From Lysobacterales bacterium (GTDB lineage: Bacteria; Pseudomonadota; Gammaproteobacteria; Xanthomonadales; Xanthomonadaceae), in contig JAFLDZ010000011.1 in the NCBI GenBank assembly GCA_017302135.1, positions 38,825-102,824 on the forward strand: a stretch of 64,000 nucleotides of DNA. The letters are read 5' to 3'. The notes beneath the pieces are model-generated. The model searched no databases, was not told the DNA's origin, and saw only the letters and a list, made by a program, of their open reading frames with translations. Positions 36,142 through 44,348 of this stretch are shown here, in pieces. Position 1 is the first letter of the stretch; every line of letters starts with the position of its first letter. The position numbers were made by a program, and so were the translations under genes.

Positions 36142-36534
36142 ATGTCCGTATCGCGCCTTGTGCAGGGAGTCATGGCGGCGCTGTTGTCCGTCGGCGGGAT
36201 GGCGTCGGGCATGAGCGGCGATGAGCGCGTGATCGCGACCTACCCGCATATCGCCGGCCCGGAGCGATCCGCCGCGATCCGCGCCGGTTATGTGCGCATC
36301 AAACCGGGCATGTCGTCGGCGGATGTGCGCGATATTCTTGGTGAGCCCGATGAGATCCGCCCGCTGTATGCGCCAATGGCGAAACACCCGAAGACGATCG
36401 GGCAAACCTGCTGGTATGTCCTGCGGCGGTTGGCCGAGCACGGCAGCCAGAGCGAACGGCAGGAGTCCGCTGTCCGTGTCAGCTTCGACCTCCAGGGCGC
36501 CGTCTCCGCTGTGGATGCCTGGGGGCTCGATTGA
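36142..36534 (+). CDS. Small exported protein with SmpA/BamE-like domain
   Basis: The 130 residues begin with a hydrophobic export segment (LVQGVMAALLSVGGMASG). The mature part has VRIKPGMSSADVRDILGEPDEIRPL ... CWYVLRRLAEH ... AVRVSFDLQGAVSAVDAWGLD, the pattern of SmpA/OmlA (BamE-like) alpha-beta domains. There is no lipobox Cys after the signal, so this is probably a soluble periplasmic protein. It follows aroA by 53 bp and may be co-transcribed. The specific function is unknown. Confidence 0.7.
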   Translation: MSVSRLVQGVMAALLSVGGMASGMSGDERVIATYPHIAGPERSAAIRAGYVRIKPGMSSADVRDILGEPDEIRPLYAPMAKHPKTIGQTCWYVLRRLAEHGSQSERQESAVRVSFDLQGAVSAVDAWGLD

Positions 36535-36727
36535 AGCGACGCCGGATCGACGTCTTTGGAACTTGAACGCGATCGTTCGCGCGGATCAGTGGTCGTGCGC
36601 GGATTTCATTTCTATCTATTTGATCTTGAAAGAAATATGATTCAATCCATGCAGCGGTCGGAGCGCCCTGATTTCCGGTCGGGCAGGGAATCGTGATCGG
36701 CACCCGGTGTGCGGTAGGATTTGGACG

Positions 36728-38092
36728 ATGCGAATACTGATTGTTGATGACGACGAAAGCATCCTCACGGCGCTCAGGCTCCTGCTTCTGAGTGAGGGAA
36801 TGGGGTGCGTCGCGTGCCGATCGCCAGCGGAAGCGCTCGCTGCCGTACGCCGCGAGCCTTTCAATCTTGCGCTGGTCGATCTCAATTACGTTGAAGACAC
36901 GACCTCTGGAAAAGAAGGGCTTTCGCTGATCGCCGCACTGCGCGACGCAGCGGAGGATCTTCCGGTCGTTGCGATGACCGGCTGGGGCACGATCGGCGTT
37001 GCCGTTGAAGCCATACGAAGCGGTGCGGTCGATTTTGTCGAGAAGCCGTGGGACAACAACCGTCTCCTCACCACGATCCGCACCCAGCTCAAGATCGGCG
37101 CTCTGGAAGGCCGGGAAAAAAAGCTGCGTGCCGAGAATACGCTGCTGTACCGCCAGGACGCGGACCGCAAGATCATTTCCCGCTCCGAGGAGATGAGCCG
37201 GCTTCTATCGATGGCGCAGCGCGTTGCGCAAAGTTCCATTCCGATCCTGATCACAGGAGAAAACGGCACGGGGAAGAGCCTTCTCGCCAGCTATATCCAT
37301 CATCACTCCACGTGCGCCAACGGTCCCTTCATCAGTGTGAACATGGGGTCGATTTCCGAATCGACGTTTGAAAGCGAGATGTACGGCCACACCAAAGGCG
37401 CATACACCGATGCGAAGACCGAGCGTGTCGGGAGGGTGGAGCTCGCAGACCAAGGCACGCTGTTCCTGGATGAAATCGCCAATCTTCCGCTTACCCAGCA
37501 AGCGAAGATCCTCCGTTTGCTGGAAGAGCGCAGCTACGAAAAGCTGGGCAGTTCTTTCACCAAGAAAGCCAATATCCGCTTCGTTTCCGCAACGAATGCC
37601 GATCTCGACGCGTTGATCGCCGAGCGCAACTTCCGCCAGGATCTCTTGTACCGGCTCAACGGCGTGACGTTGAAAGTGCCGTCGCTGCGCGAAAGGCCGG
37701 CCGATATCCAGCTCTTGGCGGAAGATTGTCTGAAACAGGCGCGAGAGCGTTACAGGACGCCGGCCCGGGAATTTTCCTCCGGTGCTCGCGCCGCGCTCGA
37801 AAAGTACGCCTGGCCAGGAAACATAAGGGAGTTGCAGCATGTCGTCGAACGTTCCGTGCTGTTTGCGCAGCAGCAGGCGATCACCGAGCGCGACCTGCAG
37901 TTGGAGCCTCCTCCGGCATGGAACGACACGGCCCTCGAGGGGATCGACGGACTCACCCTGGAGCAGGCCGAGGTCTGGTTCATCCGCCAGACCCTGTCTC
38001 GCCATGACGGCAACGCCGTAGCCGCCGCGAAAGCGCTCGGTATCAGCCGCTCGGCGCTTTATCGACGTCTCGGAAAGCGGGAATCGGTTTGA
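36728..38092 (+). CDS. Sigma54-type response regulator (NtrC family) with altered GAFTGA loop
   Basis: The 454 residues form a receiver domain (phospho-acceptor Asp51 in LALVDLNYVE; VVAMTGWG; FVEKPWDN), an AAA+ domain with Walker A GENGTGKS (Lys183) and Walker B LFLDEIANLP, and a Fis-type HTH at the end (AVAAAKALGISRSALYRRLGK). The sigma54-contacting loop reads GAYTDA instead of GAFTGA (about residues 225-230), so its ability to activate sigma54 polymerase is uncertain. Start ATG at 36728. It overlaps the kinase gene by 4 bp. It lies directly before the PKS genes and is a candidate regulator for them. Confidence 0.9.
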   Translation: MRILIVDDDESILTALRLLLLSEGMGCVACRSPAEALAAVRREPFNLALVDLNYVEDTTSGKEGLSLIAALRDAAEDLPVVAMTGWGTIGVAVEAIRSGAVDFVEKPWDNNRLLTTIRTQLKIGALEGREKKLRAENTLLYRQDADRKIISRSEEMSRLLSMAQRVAQSSIPILITGENGTGKSLLASYIHHHSTCANGPFISVNMGSISESTFESEMYGHTKGAYTDAKTERVGRVELADQGTLFLDEIANLPLTQQAKILRLLEERSYEKLGSSFTKKANIRFVSATNADLDALIAERNFRQDLLYRLNGVTLKVPSLRERPADIQLLAEDCLKQARERYRTPAREFSSGARAALEKYAWPGNIRELQHVVERSVLFAQQQAITERDLQLEPPPAWNDTALEGIDGLTLEQAEVWFIRQTLSRHDGNAVAAAKALGISRSALYRRLGKRESV

Positions 38093-39450
38093 ATCACGGC
38101 TCCCGCACGAGGAGCGTGCCCCCGAGCCGGCGGCTGCCTCCGACGGCAAGCGTGGTGCTGTGGATCCTCAGCGGGGCGATGCCATCGATCTGCATCTGCA
38201 TCCTTTTGATGATCGATGGGGCCGTGTCGGGAGGTGCGGTCGTCGCATTCGCGCTCGCGACGATCGTCTGGCTGGCGATCGTCGCGCTGTCCGTGCGAGT
38301 GAAAGTGCTCCGCCATATCCGGACGCTCAGTAACCTCGTCGAAGCCGCTCGCGAGCACGAGTACAGCATCAAGGCGACGCATGCTCGGGACTCGGGCGAA
38401 CTGGCCGGACTGTATCGCCAGATCAACTCCTTGATCGGAGACATGGAAGGCGGCCGACACGCCGAGCAGGAACTGCTGGGCGTGTTGCGGAAAGTGGTGA
38501 ACCAGATCGGCGTCGCCATCGTCGTGTGCGATGCCCACGACAGAATCCGTCTGGTCAATCCGCCTGCGGCAAAATTGCTGCGATCCACGGAGACGGACCT
38601 GATGGGAGTCGACTTCTCGGATACGGCGCTCGTGGATGTTCCTCTGACTGCCGGCCCGCGTGTGCTGGATTTCCGCTTCCCGGGCGCAGAAAGCCGCTGG
38701 CAGGTCAGCCAACAGTGGTACCGGCATCAGGGCAAGCCCAGCCGCATCATATTCATCGTCGACCTCCGGCAGGTGCTGGCGGAAGAAGAAATTCTCGTCT
38801 GGCAGCGGCTGATCCGGGTCATCAGCCACGAAGTGAACAATTCGCTGACGCCGATCTCCTCGCTTTGCCAGACACTGGAGACGATCATTTCCAGAGGCGA
38901 CGGCGTCGAGTTCTCGGACGCTCTGCGGGATGGCTTGAGCGTGATCGGCCAACGCGCGAAAGGCCTGAAGGAATTCATTTCCGTCTACTCGCGCATCGCC
39001 AGACTGCCGGAAGCCCAGAAAGTCGTATTTCCCGCTGCTCGACTGGTCGAGCGGGTACAGGGCATGTTCGCGCAGTCCGGACTCGGACGGGTCGTGGACG
39101 TCCCGGATGTCTTGCTGTACGGAGACCCGGTGCATCTCGAGCAGGCGTTGATCAATCTGATCAAGAACGCTCTCGAGGCCAATGAAGGCAGTCCGGAGCC
39201 GGTAATGTTCGGTTGCAGCATCCGCGATGGCTACTGCGAATTCGAGATCGTCGACAACGGCAAGGGCATCGCCAACACCGGTAATCTCTTCGTTCCTTTT
39301 TACACGACAAAAGTCGATGGTGCCGGTATCGGTCTTGTGTTGTGCAGGAATGTGGCCGCGATGCATTTCGGTCGAGTCACGCTCGAGAATCGCTCCGATG
39401 GGCCTGGTGCCATCGCTCGACTGGTGTTGCCCTTGCCGCCGATGCAGTAG
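38089..39450 (+). CDS. Membrane sensor histidine kinase
   Basis: A TTG start overlaps the regulator's stop (TTGA) and gives 453 residues. Two membrane spans (about 20-45 and 50-70) lie close together, so little periplasmic sensor is exposed. A HAMP-like linker and a PAS-like segment (IGVAIVVCDAHDRIRLVNPPAAKLL) follow. The catalytic core has the H-box VISHEVNNSLTPISSL (His247), the N-box NLIKNALEA and G-boxes (VDNGKGI, GAGIGLVLC). It is the cognate partner of the adjacent regulator. The layout (NtrY/AtoS-like) suggests an intramembrane or cytoplasmic signal. Confidence 0.9.
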   Translation: MNHGSRTRSVPPSRRLPPTASVVLWILSGAMPSICICILLMIDGAVSGGAVVAFALATIVWLAIVALSVRVKVLRHIRTLSNLVEAAREHEYSIKATHARDSGELAGLYRQINSLIGDMEGGRHAEQELLGVLRKVVNQIGVAIVVCDAHDRIRLVNPPAAKLLRSTETDLMGVDFSDTALVDVPLTAGPRVLDFRFPGAESRWQVSQQWYRHQGKPSRIIFIVDLRQVLAEEEILVWQRLIRVISHEVNNSLTPISSLCQTLETIISRGDGVEFSDALRDGLSVIGQRAKGLKEFISVYSRIARLPEAQKVVFPAARLVERVQGMFAQSGLGRVVDVPDVLLYGDPVHLEQALINLIKNALEANEGSPEPVMFGCSIRDGYCEFEIVDNGKGIANTGNLFVPFYTTKVDGAGIGLVLCRNVAAMHFGRVTLENRSDGPGAIARLVLPLPPMQ

Positions 39451-39568
39451 CTGACATGCTGATGTGTCGGCTTGCTCTTCTGCGTCCTTGCCCGCACACT
39501 TGTTGCGATGCGGGGCATTCGATTCACCACGATGCGGCACCGGTACGGGGTGCGGGAGAAGCGCGGAA

Positions 39569-40786
39569 ATGGATACGCACCTGGTCGTAACCGGTATGGG
39601 CGTCGTCAGCGCGATAGGACAGGGTAAACAGGCCTTTGTGGATGCGTTGCTCGGCGGCCACGACGCTTTCCGCGTCATGCAGCGGCCTGGACGGCAAAGG
39701 GATTCCGCTTTCATCGGTGCTGAGATCGACGATCTGATCGTTCCGGGCGAGATTCCAGCGTCAACGCTCCGAACGGCTTCCCTGTCGGCGAAGGCCGCGT
39801 TGACGGTCGTGCACGAAGCGTGGAGCGAGGCGCGTTTGTCCGAAATCGAACCCGAGCGGGTCGGCCTGGTCGTCGGTGGCGCGAACGTGCAGCAGCGCGA
39901 GATCACGCAGATACAGGATGCTTATCGGGATCGCATCGCTTTCCTGCGCCCGAGTTACGGCATGACCTTCATGGACACCGATCTATGCGGTTTGTGCACT
40001 TCGCAATTCGGAATCCGCGGTTTCGCCTACACCGCTGGCGGGGCGTCTGCCAGCGGTCAACTGGCGATTCTCCAGGCCGCGCAGGCGGTGATGACCGGGC
40101 AGGTCGACGCATGCATTGCAGTCGGTGCATTGATGGATCTGTCGTATTGGGAATGCCGCGGGTTTCAGGCGCTCGGCGCAATGGGCTCGAACCGTTTCGC
40201 CGATCAGCCTGGTGCCGCGTGCCGCCCGTTCGACCGCGATCACGACGGTTTCATCTACGGCGAATGCTCCGGGGCACTGGTGATCGAATCGTTGGAATCC
40301 AGCCGCAGACGCGCTGTACACCCGTACGCCAGACTTGCCGGTTGGGGGATCGCGATGGATGCCAACCGCAACCCGGATCCTTCGCTGGAAGGAGAGACAA
40401 GAGCCATCCGGAATGCGCTCGCCAGCGCAGAGTGGTCGGCTGCACAGGTCGACTATGTCAATCCTCACGGAACAGGCTCGGTCATTGGCGACGAAACCGA
40501 AATCGCCGCACTCCGTGCCAGTGGCCTTGCGGGTGCTTGGCTCAATGCGTCGAAGTCGCTGATCGGCCACGGTTTGACGGCTGCCGGCGCGGTCGAAGTG
40601 ATCGCGACGTTGCTGCAGATGCGCGAAGGCAAGCTGCATCCGACGCGCAACCTCCAGAATCCGATCGATCCCGATATGAAGTGGGTCGGGTCGTCTGCCG
40701 TCCAGCATCGAATCGAACATGCGCTGACGCTGAGCATGGGGTTCGGGGGAATGAACACTGCGCTGTGCTGGCAGCGTCATCAGTGA
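39569..40786 (+). CDS. Decarboxylating ketosynthase of a beta-branching cassette (PksF-type)
   Basis: The ATG at 39569 gives 405 residues. It has the ketosynthase fold with PHGTGSVIGDETEI and KSLIGHGLTAAGAVE, but the nucleophile position aligns to Ser160 (YTAGGASASG) instead of Cys, while the two histidines remain. Many segments (GGANVQQREI, FMDTDLCGLCTSQFGIRGFAYT, GALMDLSYWECRGFQALGAMGS) match PksF-like proteins. These decarboxylate malonyl-ACP to acetyl-ACP for HMG-CoA-synthase-type beta-branching. It is 12 bp upstream of the PksH-like hydratase, forming a two-gene operon and marking the left edge of the PKS cluster. Confidence 0.9.
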   Translation: MDTHLVVTGMGVVSAIGQGKQAFVDALLGGHDAFRVMQRPGRQRDSAFIGAEIDDLIVPGEIPASTLRTASLSAKAALTVVHEAWSEARLSEIEPERVGLVVGGANVQQREITQIQDAYRDRIAFLRPSYGMTFMDTDLCGLCTSQFGIRGFAYTAGGASASGQLAILQAAQAVMTGQVDACIAVGALMDLSYWECRGFQALGAMGSNRFADQPGAACRPFDRDHDGFIYGECSGALVIESLESSRRRAVHPYARLAGWGIAMDANRNPDPSLEGETRAIRNALASAEWSAAQVDYVNPHGTGSVIGDETEIAALRASGLAGAWLNASKSLIGHGLTAAGAVEVIATLLQMREGKLHPTRNLQNPIDPDMKWVGSSAVQHRIEHALTLSMGFGGMNTALCWQRHQ

Positions 40787-40798
40787 CCCATCCGGAGC

Positions 40799-41599
40799 AT
40801 GTCGATGTCACCGAATGATTCCACGAGCCAAGTGCCGAGCTACGGAACCATCCAGGTCCGTTTCGAGGACTCGGTTTGCTATCTGCAGTTCAATCGCCCT
40901 GCGTCCAATAATGCGATCAATGCGCAGCTCGTTGCCGAGTGCAGCGCGGTCATTGCGATCTGCGAGGAAATGGCGACCATCGTCGTGCTCAGCGGTCTGC
41001 CCGAGGCGTTTTGCCTGGGGGCGGATTTCAATGAAGTGACCAAGGGATGCGATCCTGCATATGTGGCATACGAAGGGCCCGGTCCCATGTACGACCTCTG
41101 GCTGAGACTGGCGACCGGGCCGTTCGTGGTGATTTCCTTCGTGCGCGGCAAGGCGAATGCGGGAGGCCTCGGTTTCATCGGCGCAAGCGATATCGTGCTT
41201 GCCGACGAATCGGCGCAGTTGAGTTTGTCGGAACTGTTGTTCGGTTTGTATCCGGCCTGCGTCCTGCCGTTCCTGATTCGTCGCATCGGTTTCCAGAAAG
41301 CGCATTTTCTGACCTTGTCGACACAGGCGATTTCGGCGAAACAGGCGTACGAATGCGGGCTTGTCGATGCGTTCGAGGCGCAGGGCGAGGCGCTGCTGCG
41401 CCGTCATGTGATGCGCTTGCGGCGTCTCTCGCGCACCGCGCTGAAACGCTACAAAACGTATGTGGGTCGACTGGGCACGCCGCTGGCCGAACACCGGGAG
41501 GCCGCCATCGCCGGAAATCTGGAGGTATTCAGGGACGAGGACAATCTGCGTGCCATTTCCCGCTACGTCCAGGAAGGACTGTTTCCGTGGGAAAAATAA
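40799..41599 (+). CDS. Enoyl-CoA hydratase ECH1 of a beta-branching cassette (PksH-type)
   Basis: This 266-residue crotonase-fold protein has IQVRFEDSVCYLQFNRPASNNAIN, FCLGADF (first oxyanion contact), GKANAGGLGFIGASDIVLADE (second) and the PksH-type stretch SLSELLFGLYPACVLPFLIRRIGFQKA. In beta-branching pathways ECH1 dehydrates the HMG-like ACP intermediate made by an HMG-CoA synthase homologue. The partner enzymes (HMG synthase, ECH2, donor ACP) are not in the window and may lie to the right. It ends 78 bp before the convergent P450 gene. Confidence 0.9.
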   Translation: MSMSPNDSTSQVPSYGTIQVRFEDSVCYLQFNRPASNNAINAQLVAECSAVIAICEEMATIVVLSGLPEAFCLGADFNEVTKGCDPAYVAYEGPGPMYDLWLRLATGPFVVISFVRGKANAGGLGFIGASDIVLADESAQLSLSELLFGLYPACVLPFLIRRIGFQKAHFLTLSTQAISAKQAYECGLVDAFEAQGEALLRRHVMRLRRLSRTALKRYKTYVGRLGTPLAEHREAAIAGNLEVFRDEDNLRAISRYVQEGLFPWEK

Positions 41600-41632
41600 A
41601 CGAACAGGCATGACAACCGCAGCCGCGAGGCA

Positions 41633-41657
41633 GCCAGCCGTCGTTGAGACGGCTGGC
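41633..41657. terminator. Hairpin between the convergent hydratase and P450 genes
   Basis: Perfect 10-bp arms GCCAGCCGTC / GACGGCTGGC with a 5-nt loop, centred between two converging stops. There is no T-tract on either side, so if it terminates it does so as a bidirectional stem or with Rho. Confidence 0.55.
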
Positions 41658-41677
41658 CTGCAGAACGAAGCGCTCGC

Positions 41678-42979
41678 TCAGGCCGCTTCGAAGCGGATGG
41701 GCAACGCTTTCAATCCACCGACGAAAACAGCCTTGGAGTGCTCGGGCTTGCCTGCGAAGGAAAGCGACTTGATGCGGGGCAGCAGTTCTTCGAAGAACAC
41801 GCGCATTTCAAGCCGCGCCAAGTGCTGGCCGAGGCACATGTGCCCACCGAACCCGAACGCAAGTTGCTTGTTGGGTGTCCGGTCGATCTGGAATTTGAAC
41901 GGATCCCTGAACACTTCCTCGTCGCGGTCTCCCGACAGGTAACAGATCATCAGCCAATCTCCCGCGCGGATGTTCTGGCCCCGCAGTTGATAATCCGTCG
42001 TTGCCGTACGCATGAAGTGACGTACGGGGCTGCTCCAGCGTATCGATTCCTCGACCAGCCCCGGGATCAACGTCGGATCTGCCTTCACCTTGTCGAACTC
42101 TTCCGGAAATTCGCACAGGGCCATGATCCCGTCTGCGATGGACGCGCTCACGGTGTCGTGTCCAGCAGTCGACACCAGCGAGTAGTACGACATCGCCTCG
42201 AAGTTGCCGATGGGCTCGCCGTCGATGGTTCCATTGGCGATGACCGTGGCGAGGTCGTCGCGCGGCGCGGCGCGACGATCGCGCGTGATGACGTCGAAAT
42301 ACTTGAAGAAGGTCTCCACGGCCTTGCTCAGGTCGAACAAGCCCTGTTCGGCGGTTTGCTTGGCTTTCCCGGATTCATTGAGATCCTCATCGAGACTGCC
42401 GAAGACCTGTTTGGTCAATTTCAGCATGAGCGGTTCGTCTTCGATCGGAACCCCGAGTATCTGCATGATGACGCGAAGCGGGTACAGCATCGCGACATCC
42501 TTTGCGAAGTCGCACTCGCCCTGATGCGAAAGCATGCGATCAACGAACTCTCTGGCGATGCCCCGAACGGCCTCTTCCCGATGGGCGAGGTTGGACAACA
42601 TGAACCAGTTGCTGGTCAGCGCGCGGTATTTGCGATGATCAGGGTCGTCCATGTGCGCCATGGTGCGCGCCAGATGCGGACTGCCGTCGCGCAGATAACG
42701 CACCATCGCATCGGTGTACTGATCGGTGAGAATCGTCGCTCGGTCGCCGTTGTGGAAAGCTTTGTTGTTCTTGCTGATCTCAAGAATGTCCGCATGCTTG
42801 GTCACGACCCAGAACGGGTCGAAGTCGCGCAGTTTGGCGACGCCGAGGGGCATGTGCTGCCGCAGCCACGAGTAAGCATCGGTGATTCGCCCGATGTCGG
42901 CGTAGGCATTCGGATCAACGAGCGTCGCGGCGACTTCGCTCGGGATGACCGGTGCGAGCGCTTCTGTGTCCGTATCCAT
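41678..42979 (-). CDS. Cytochrome P450
   Basis: The ATG at 42979 gives 433 residues; an ATG at 42994 adds MGLAV. The heme-binding loop FGFGGHMCLGQHLAR carries the thiolate ligand Cys382; the I-helix reads STAGHDTVSAS and the K-helix ExxR is EESIRW. This is a soluble bacterial class I P450 that needs external ferredoxin partners, none seen here. It lies between the beta-branching genes and the megasynthases on the opposite strand, so it is probably a polyketide tailoring oxidase. The substrate is unknown. Its promoter region holds the palindrome at 43003-43023. Confidence 0.93.
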   Translation of the reverse strand: MDTDTEALAPVIPSEVAATLVDPNAYADIGRITDAYSWLRQHMPLGVAKLRDFDPFWVVTKHADILEISKNNKAFHNGDRATILTDQYTDAMVRYLRDGSPHLARTMAHMDDPDHRKYRALTSNWFMLSNLAHREEAVRGIAREFVDRMLSHQGECDFAKDVAMLYPLRVIMQILGVPIEDEPLMLKLTKQVFGSLDEDLNESGKAKQTAEQGLFDLSKAVETFFKYFDVITRDRRAAPRDDLATVIANGTIDGEPIGNFEAMSYYSLVSTAGHDTVSASIADGIMALCEFPEEFDKVKADPTLIPGLVEESIRWSSPVRHFMRTATTDYQLRGQNIRAGDWLMICYLSGDRDEEVFRDPFKFQIDRTPNKQLAFGFGGHMCLGQHLARLEMRVFFEELLPRIKSLSFAGKPEHSKAVFVGGLKALPIRFEAA

Positions 42980-43002
42980 GACGGCAAGTCCCATGAATTG
43001 AC

Positions 43003-43023
43003 TGATAGATTTCGAGTCTATCA
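43003..43023. promoter_or_regulatory. Palindrome upstream of the P450 gene, operator candidate
   Basis: TGATAGA, a 7-nt spacer, then TCTATCA: perfect 7-bp arms ending 9-24 bp upstream of the possible P450 starts. Symmetry and position fit a repressor or activator site. The regulator is unknown. Confidence 0.45.
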
Positions 43024-43199
43024 TCCGGTCCCGGCTTGGCAAGTCTGCAGAATCCAATTGCTGTGCGCTCGACGCGAGCCGCTGCATGGACTGCGAATCG
43101 ATATCATTCGGCGAACTCTGGCACGATGGACGGCAAGCGCCCGAAGGTTCCAGTGTGTGCTGCGCACTAGCAGGGCGACGGTCCTGCGACCGGGACTTT

Positions 43200-43251
43200 C
43201 AGATCGGGAGTTTCAGATCGGGAGTTTCAGATCGGGAGTTTCAGATCGGGA
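43200..43251. repeat. 14-bp direct repeat, 3.7 copies
   Basis: Unit CAGATCGGGAGTTT occurs three times head to tail (43200, 43214, 43228), followed by a 10-bp partial copy, and preceded by a degenerate copy ending GGGACTTT. The period is about 1.3 helical turns. It lies outside any gene, about 200 bp upstream of the P450 start and 730 bp upstream of the ACP start. Confidence 0.85.
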
Positions 43252-43884
43252 CGGTACTCCGCACCCAATGCGGGCAAGCGCCATCCAAGAGTGCTGGATT
43301 CATGATTTCAATCCCAGGACTGCGGCCGTCATCATTGTCCGTTTGTCGATGCGCGTACCACGTCGCTGCAACCGTTTGCACTGATCCGGTCTCGGGATGT
43401 GCAGCAGAGCGACTGAGTGACAACTGCGCGGTGACTGCTATGGGGCCGCGGGTAAAATGAGGCGCTGTACGCATTTTGCGGTCTCGACCATGCATGGACG
43501 ATGCATTCACCGGCAGGCGCCGTGCGTCTGCTTTCGAGGTTCGCATGCAAAAATTCATTGAAACAGCAAGCCTGTTCAACCTTTGACAGCGTTGTCGGTC
43601 ACACTAATGAAGAGATGCGTCCGTTATTCCACATCGTGAACCGTGCAGTTCAAAAAAAGAAAACGCCAGAGATGCCAGCGAAGCGGCCACAGGCCTTGTT
43701 TTCTTTGCTGGAATGAGGAAGCGCATGTCACCAGTTGGACACATTTATCTGTCACAAACGTACGCACAAGGGCGTCGCATAGTAAGAGATGGCATCACAC
43801 AAAATCGCAAAAAGCTGAATGCTTGACACAAAACAAGAAGGGTGTAATCCTGAAAATTCGGGTCAACGTCCACCTAAGCGTTTG

Positions 43885-43985
43885 ATCCTCGGATGATTGG
43901 ATATTTAGGTGTCTTTCTTCGTTCGCTTCGCCCGGCAGTTCTTCTTGAACAGCCGGGTCTCTGATATATAAGGACATCCGAGGAT
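43885..43985 (+). promoter_or_regulatory. Leader able to pair with the ACP ribosome-binding site
   Basis: ATCCTCGGAT at 43885-43894 is the exact reverse complement of ATCCGAGGAT at 43976-43985. The latter contains the GAGG ribosome site and the first two bases of the ACP start codon. A second pair, CACCTAA (43871-43877) with TTAGGTG (43905-43911), encloses the first arm and could form an alternative stem. Together they could hide or expose the ribosome site. This is read from the sequence only. Confidence 0.4.
43931..43957 (+). promoter_or_regulatory. Hairpin in the ACP leader
   Basis: Outer arms CCCGGC / GCCGGG and inner arms GTTC / GAAC are separated by one A-A mismatch, around a 5-nt TTCTT loop. 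It lies 26 bp before the ACP start with no T-tract. It is probably a structural part of the leader or a protein site rather than a terminator. Confidence 0.5.
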
Positions 43986-44316
43986 GATTGATCGTGATTT
44001 ATTGCAGGACCTCACTGAGTCTTACCTCAGAGGTGTAATTCTCGAGTCCTTTGAAGAAGCGGACCCGCCGCTGGATCCCGCTGAACACCCGTTCGATTCG
44101 TTCACTCCCTTCCGGGAGTTCGGTATCGACTCTTTTCTCGTGCTGAAAATTCTCCGCCGCCTGGAAAGGGATTTCGGCACTTTGCCGAAAACGCTGCTGT
44201 TCGAGAACTTCAATATCTGCGACCTTGCGAATTATTTTGCGGACAACCATGTTGAGAAACTTGGACAAATGTTCGCCGATCAACTGCAAGATACAGGGGC
44301 CACGACGGTGCAGTGA
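43984..44316 (+). CDS. Discrete acyl carrier protein
   Basis: This 110-residue carrier protein has the phosphopantetheine site FGIDSFLVLKIL (Ser50) and a C-terminal half (RRLERDFGTLPKTLLFENFNICDLANYFADNH) typical of PKS-type carriers. It has an acidic N-terminal helix and a short tail. The ATG at 43984 follows GAGG. It is 32 bp upstream of the first megasynthase, so it likely hands a chain to, or receives one from, the N-terminal DUF/PLP didomain of that protein. It could also be the donor ACP of the beta-branching cassette; the sequence does not decide. Confidence 0.85.
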   Translation: MIDRDLLQDLTESYLRGVILESFEEADPPLDPAEHPFDSFTPFREFGIDSFLVLKILRRLERDFGTLPKTLLFENFNICDLANYFADNHVEKLGQMFADQLQDTGATTVQ

Positions 44317-44348
44317 CAAGGTGTAGTCGCTTTTCTTGAGGCAGTTGT

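Larger units (their letters stand above)
42980..43983. other. 1-kb divergent control region between the P450 and ACP genes
   Basis: No convincing gene is found here. Short frames at 43500-43716 and 43643-43885 lack ribosome sites and family resemblance. The right half (about 43540-43985) is clearly more AT-rich than the flanking genes. The region holds a palindrome near the P450 start, a 14-bp tandem repeat, and an apparent leader with inverted repeats before the ACP gene. TTGACA hexamers occur at 43583 and 43823, but neither has a good -10 at standard spacing. Confidence 0.6.

Noticed and set aside
39569..40786. Ordinary elongating ketosynthase (FabF-like)
   Set aside because: Alignment around GGASASG places Ser160 at the nucleophile, and the remaining sequence is PksF-like, so a decarboxylase role fits better.
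43200..43251. CRISPR array
   Set aside because: The repeats are adjacent with no spacers and only 14 bp long, with no cas genes.
43823..43850. Sigma70 promoter built on TTGACA at 43823
   Set aside because: The possible -10 hexamers are poor (TAATCC at 16 bp) or badly spaced (TGTAAT at 14 bp), so no promoter is called.
43500..43885. Small genes in the P450-ACP intergenic region
   Set aside because: Short frames with no ribosome-binding sites, no family resemblance and unusual composition; better read as regulatory or remnant DNA.
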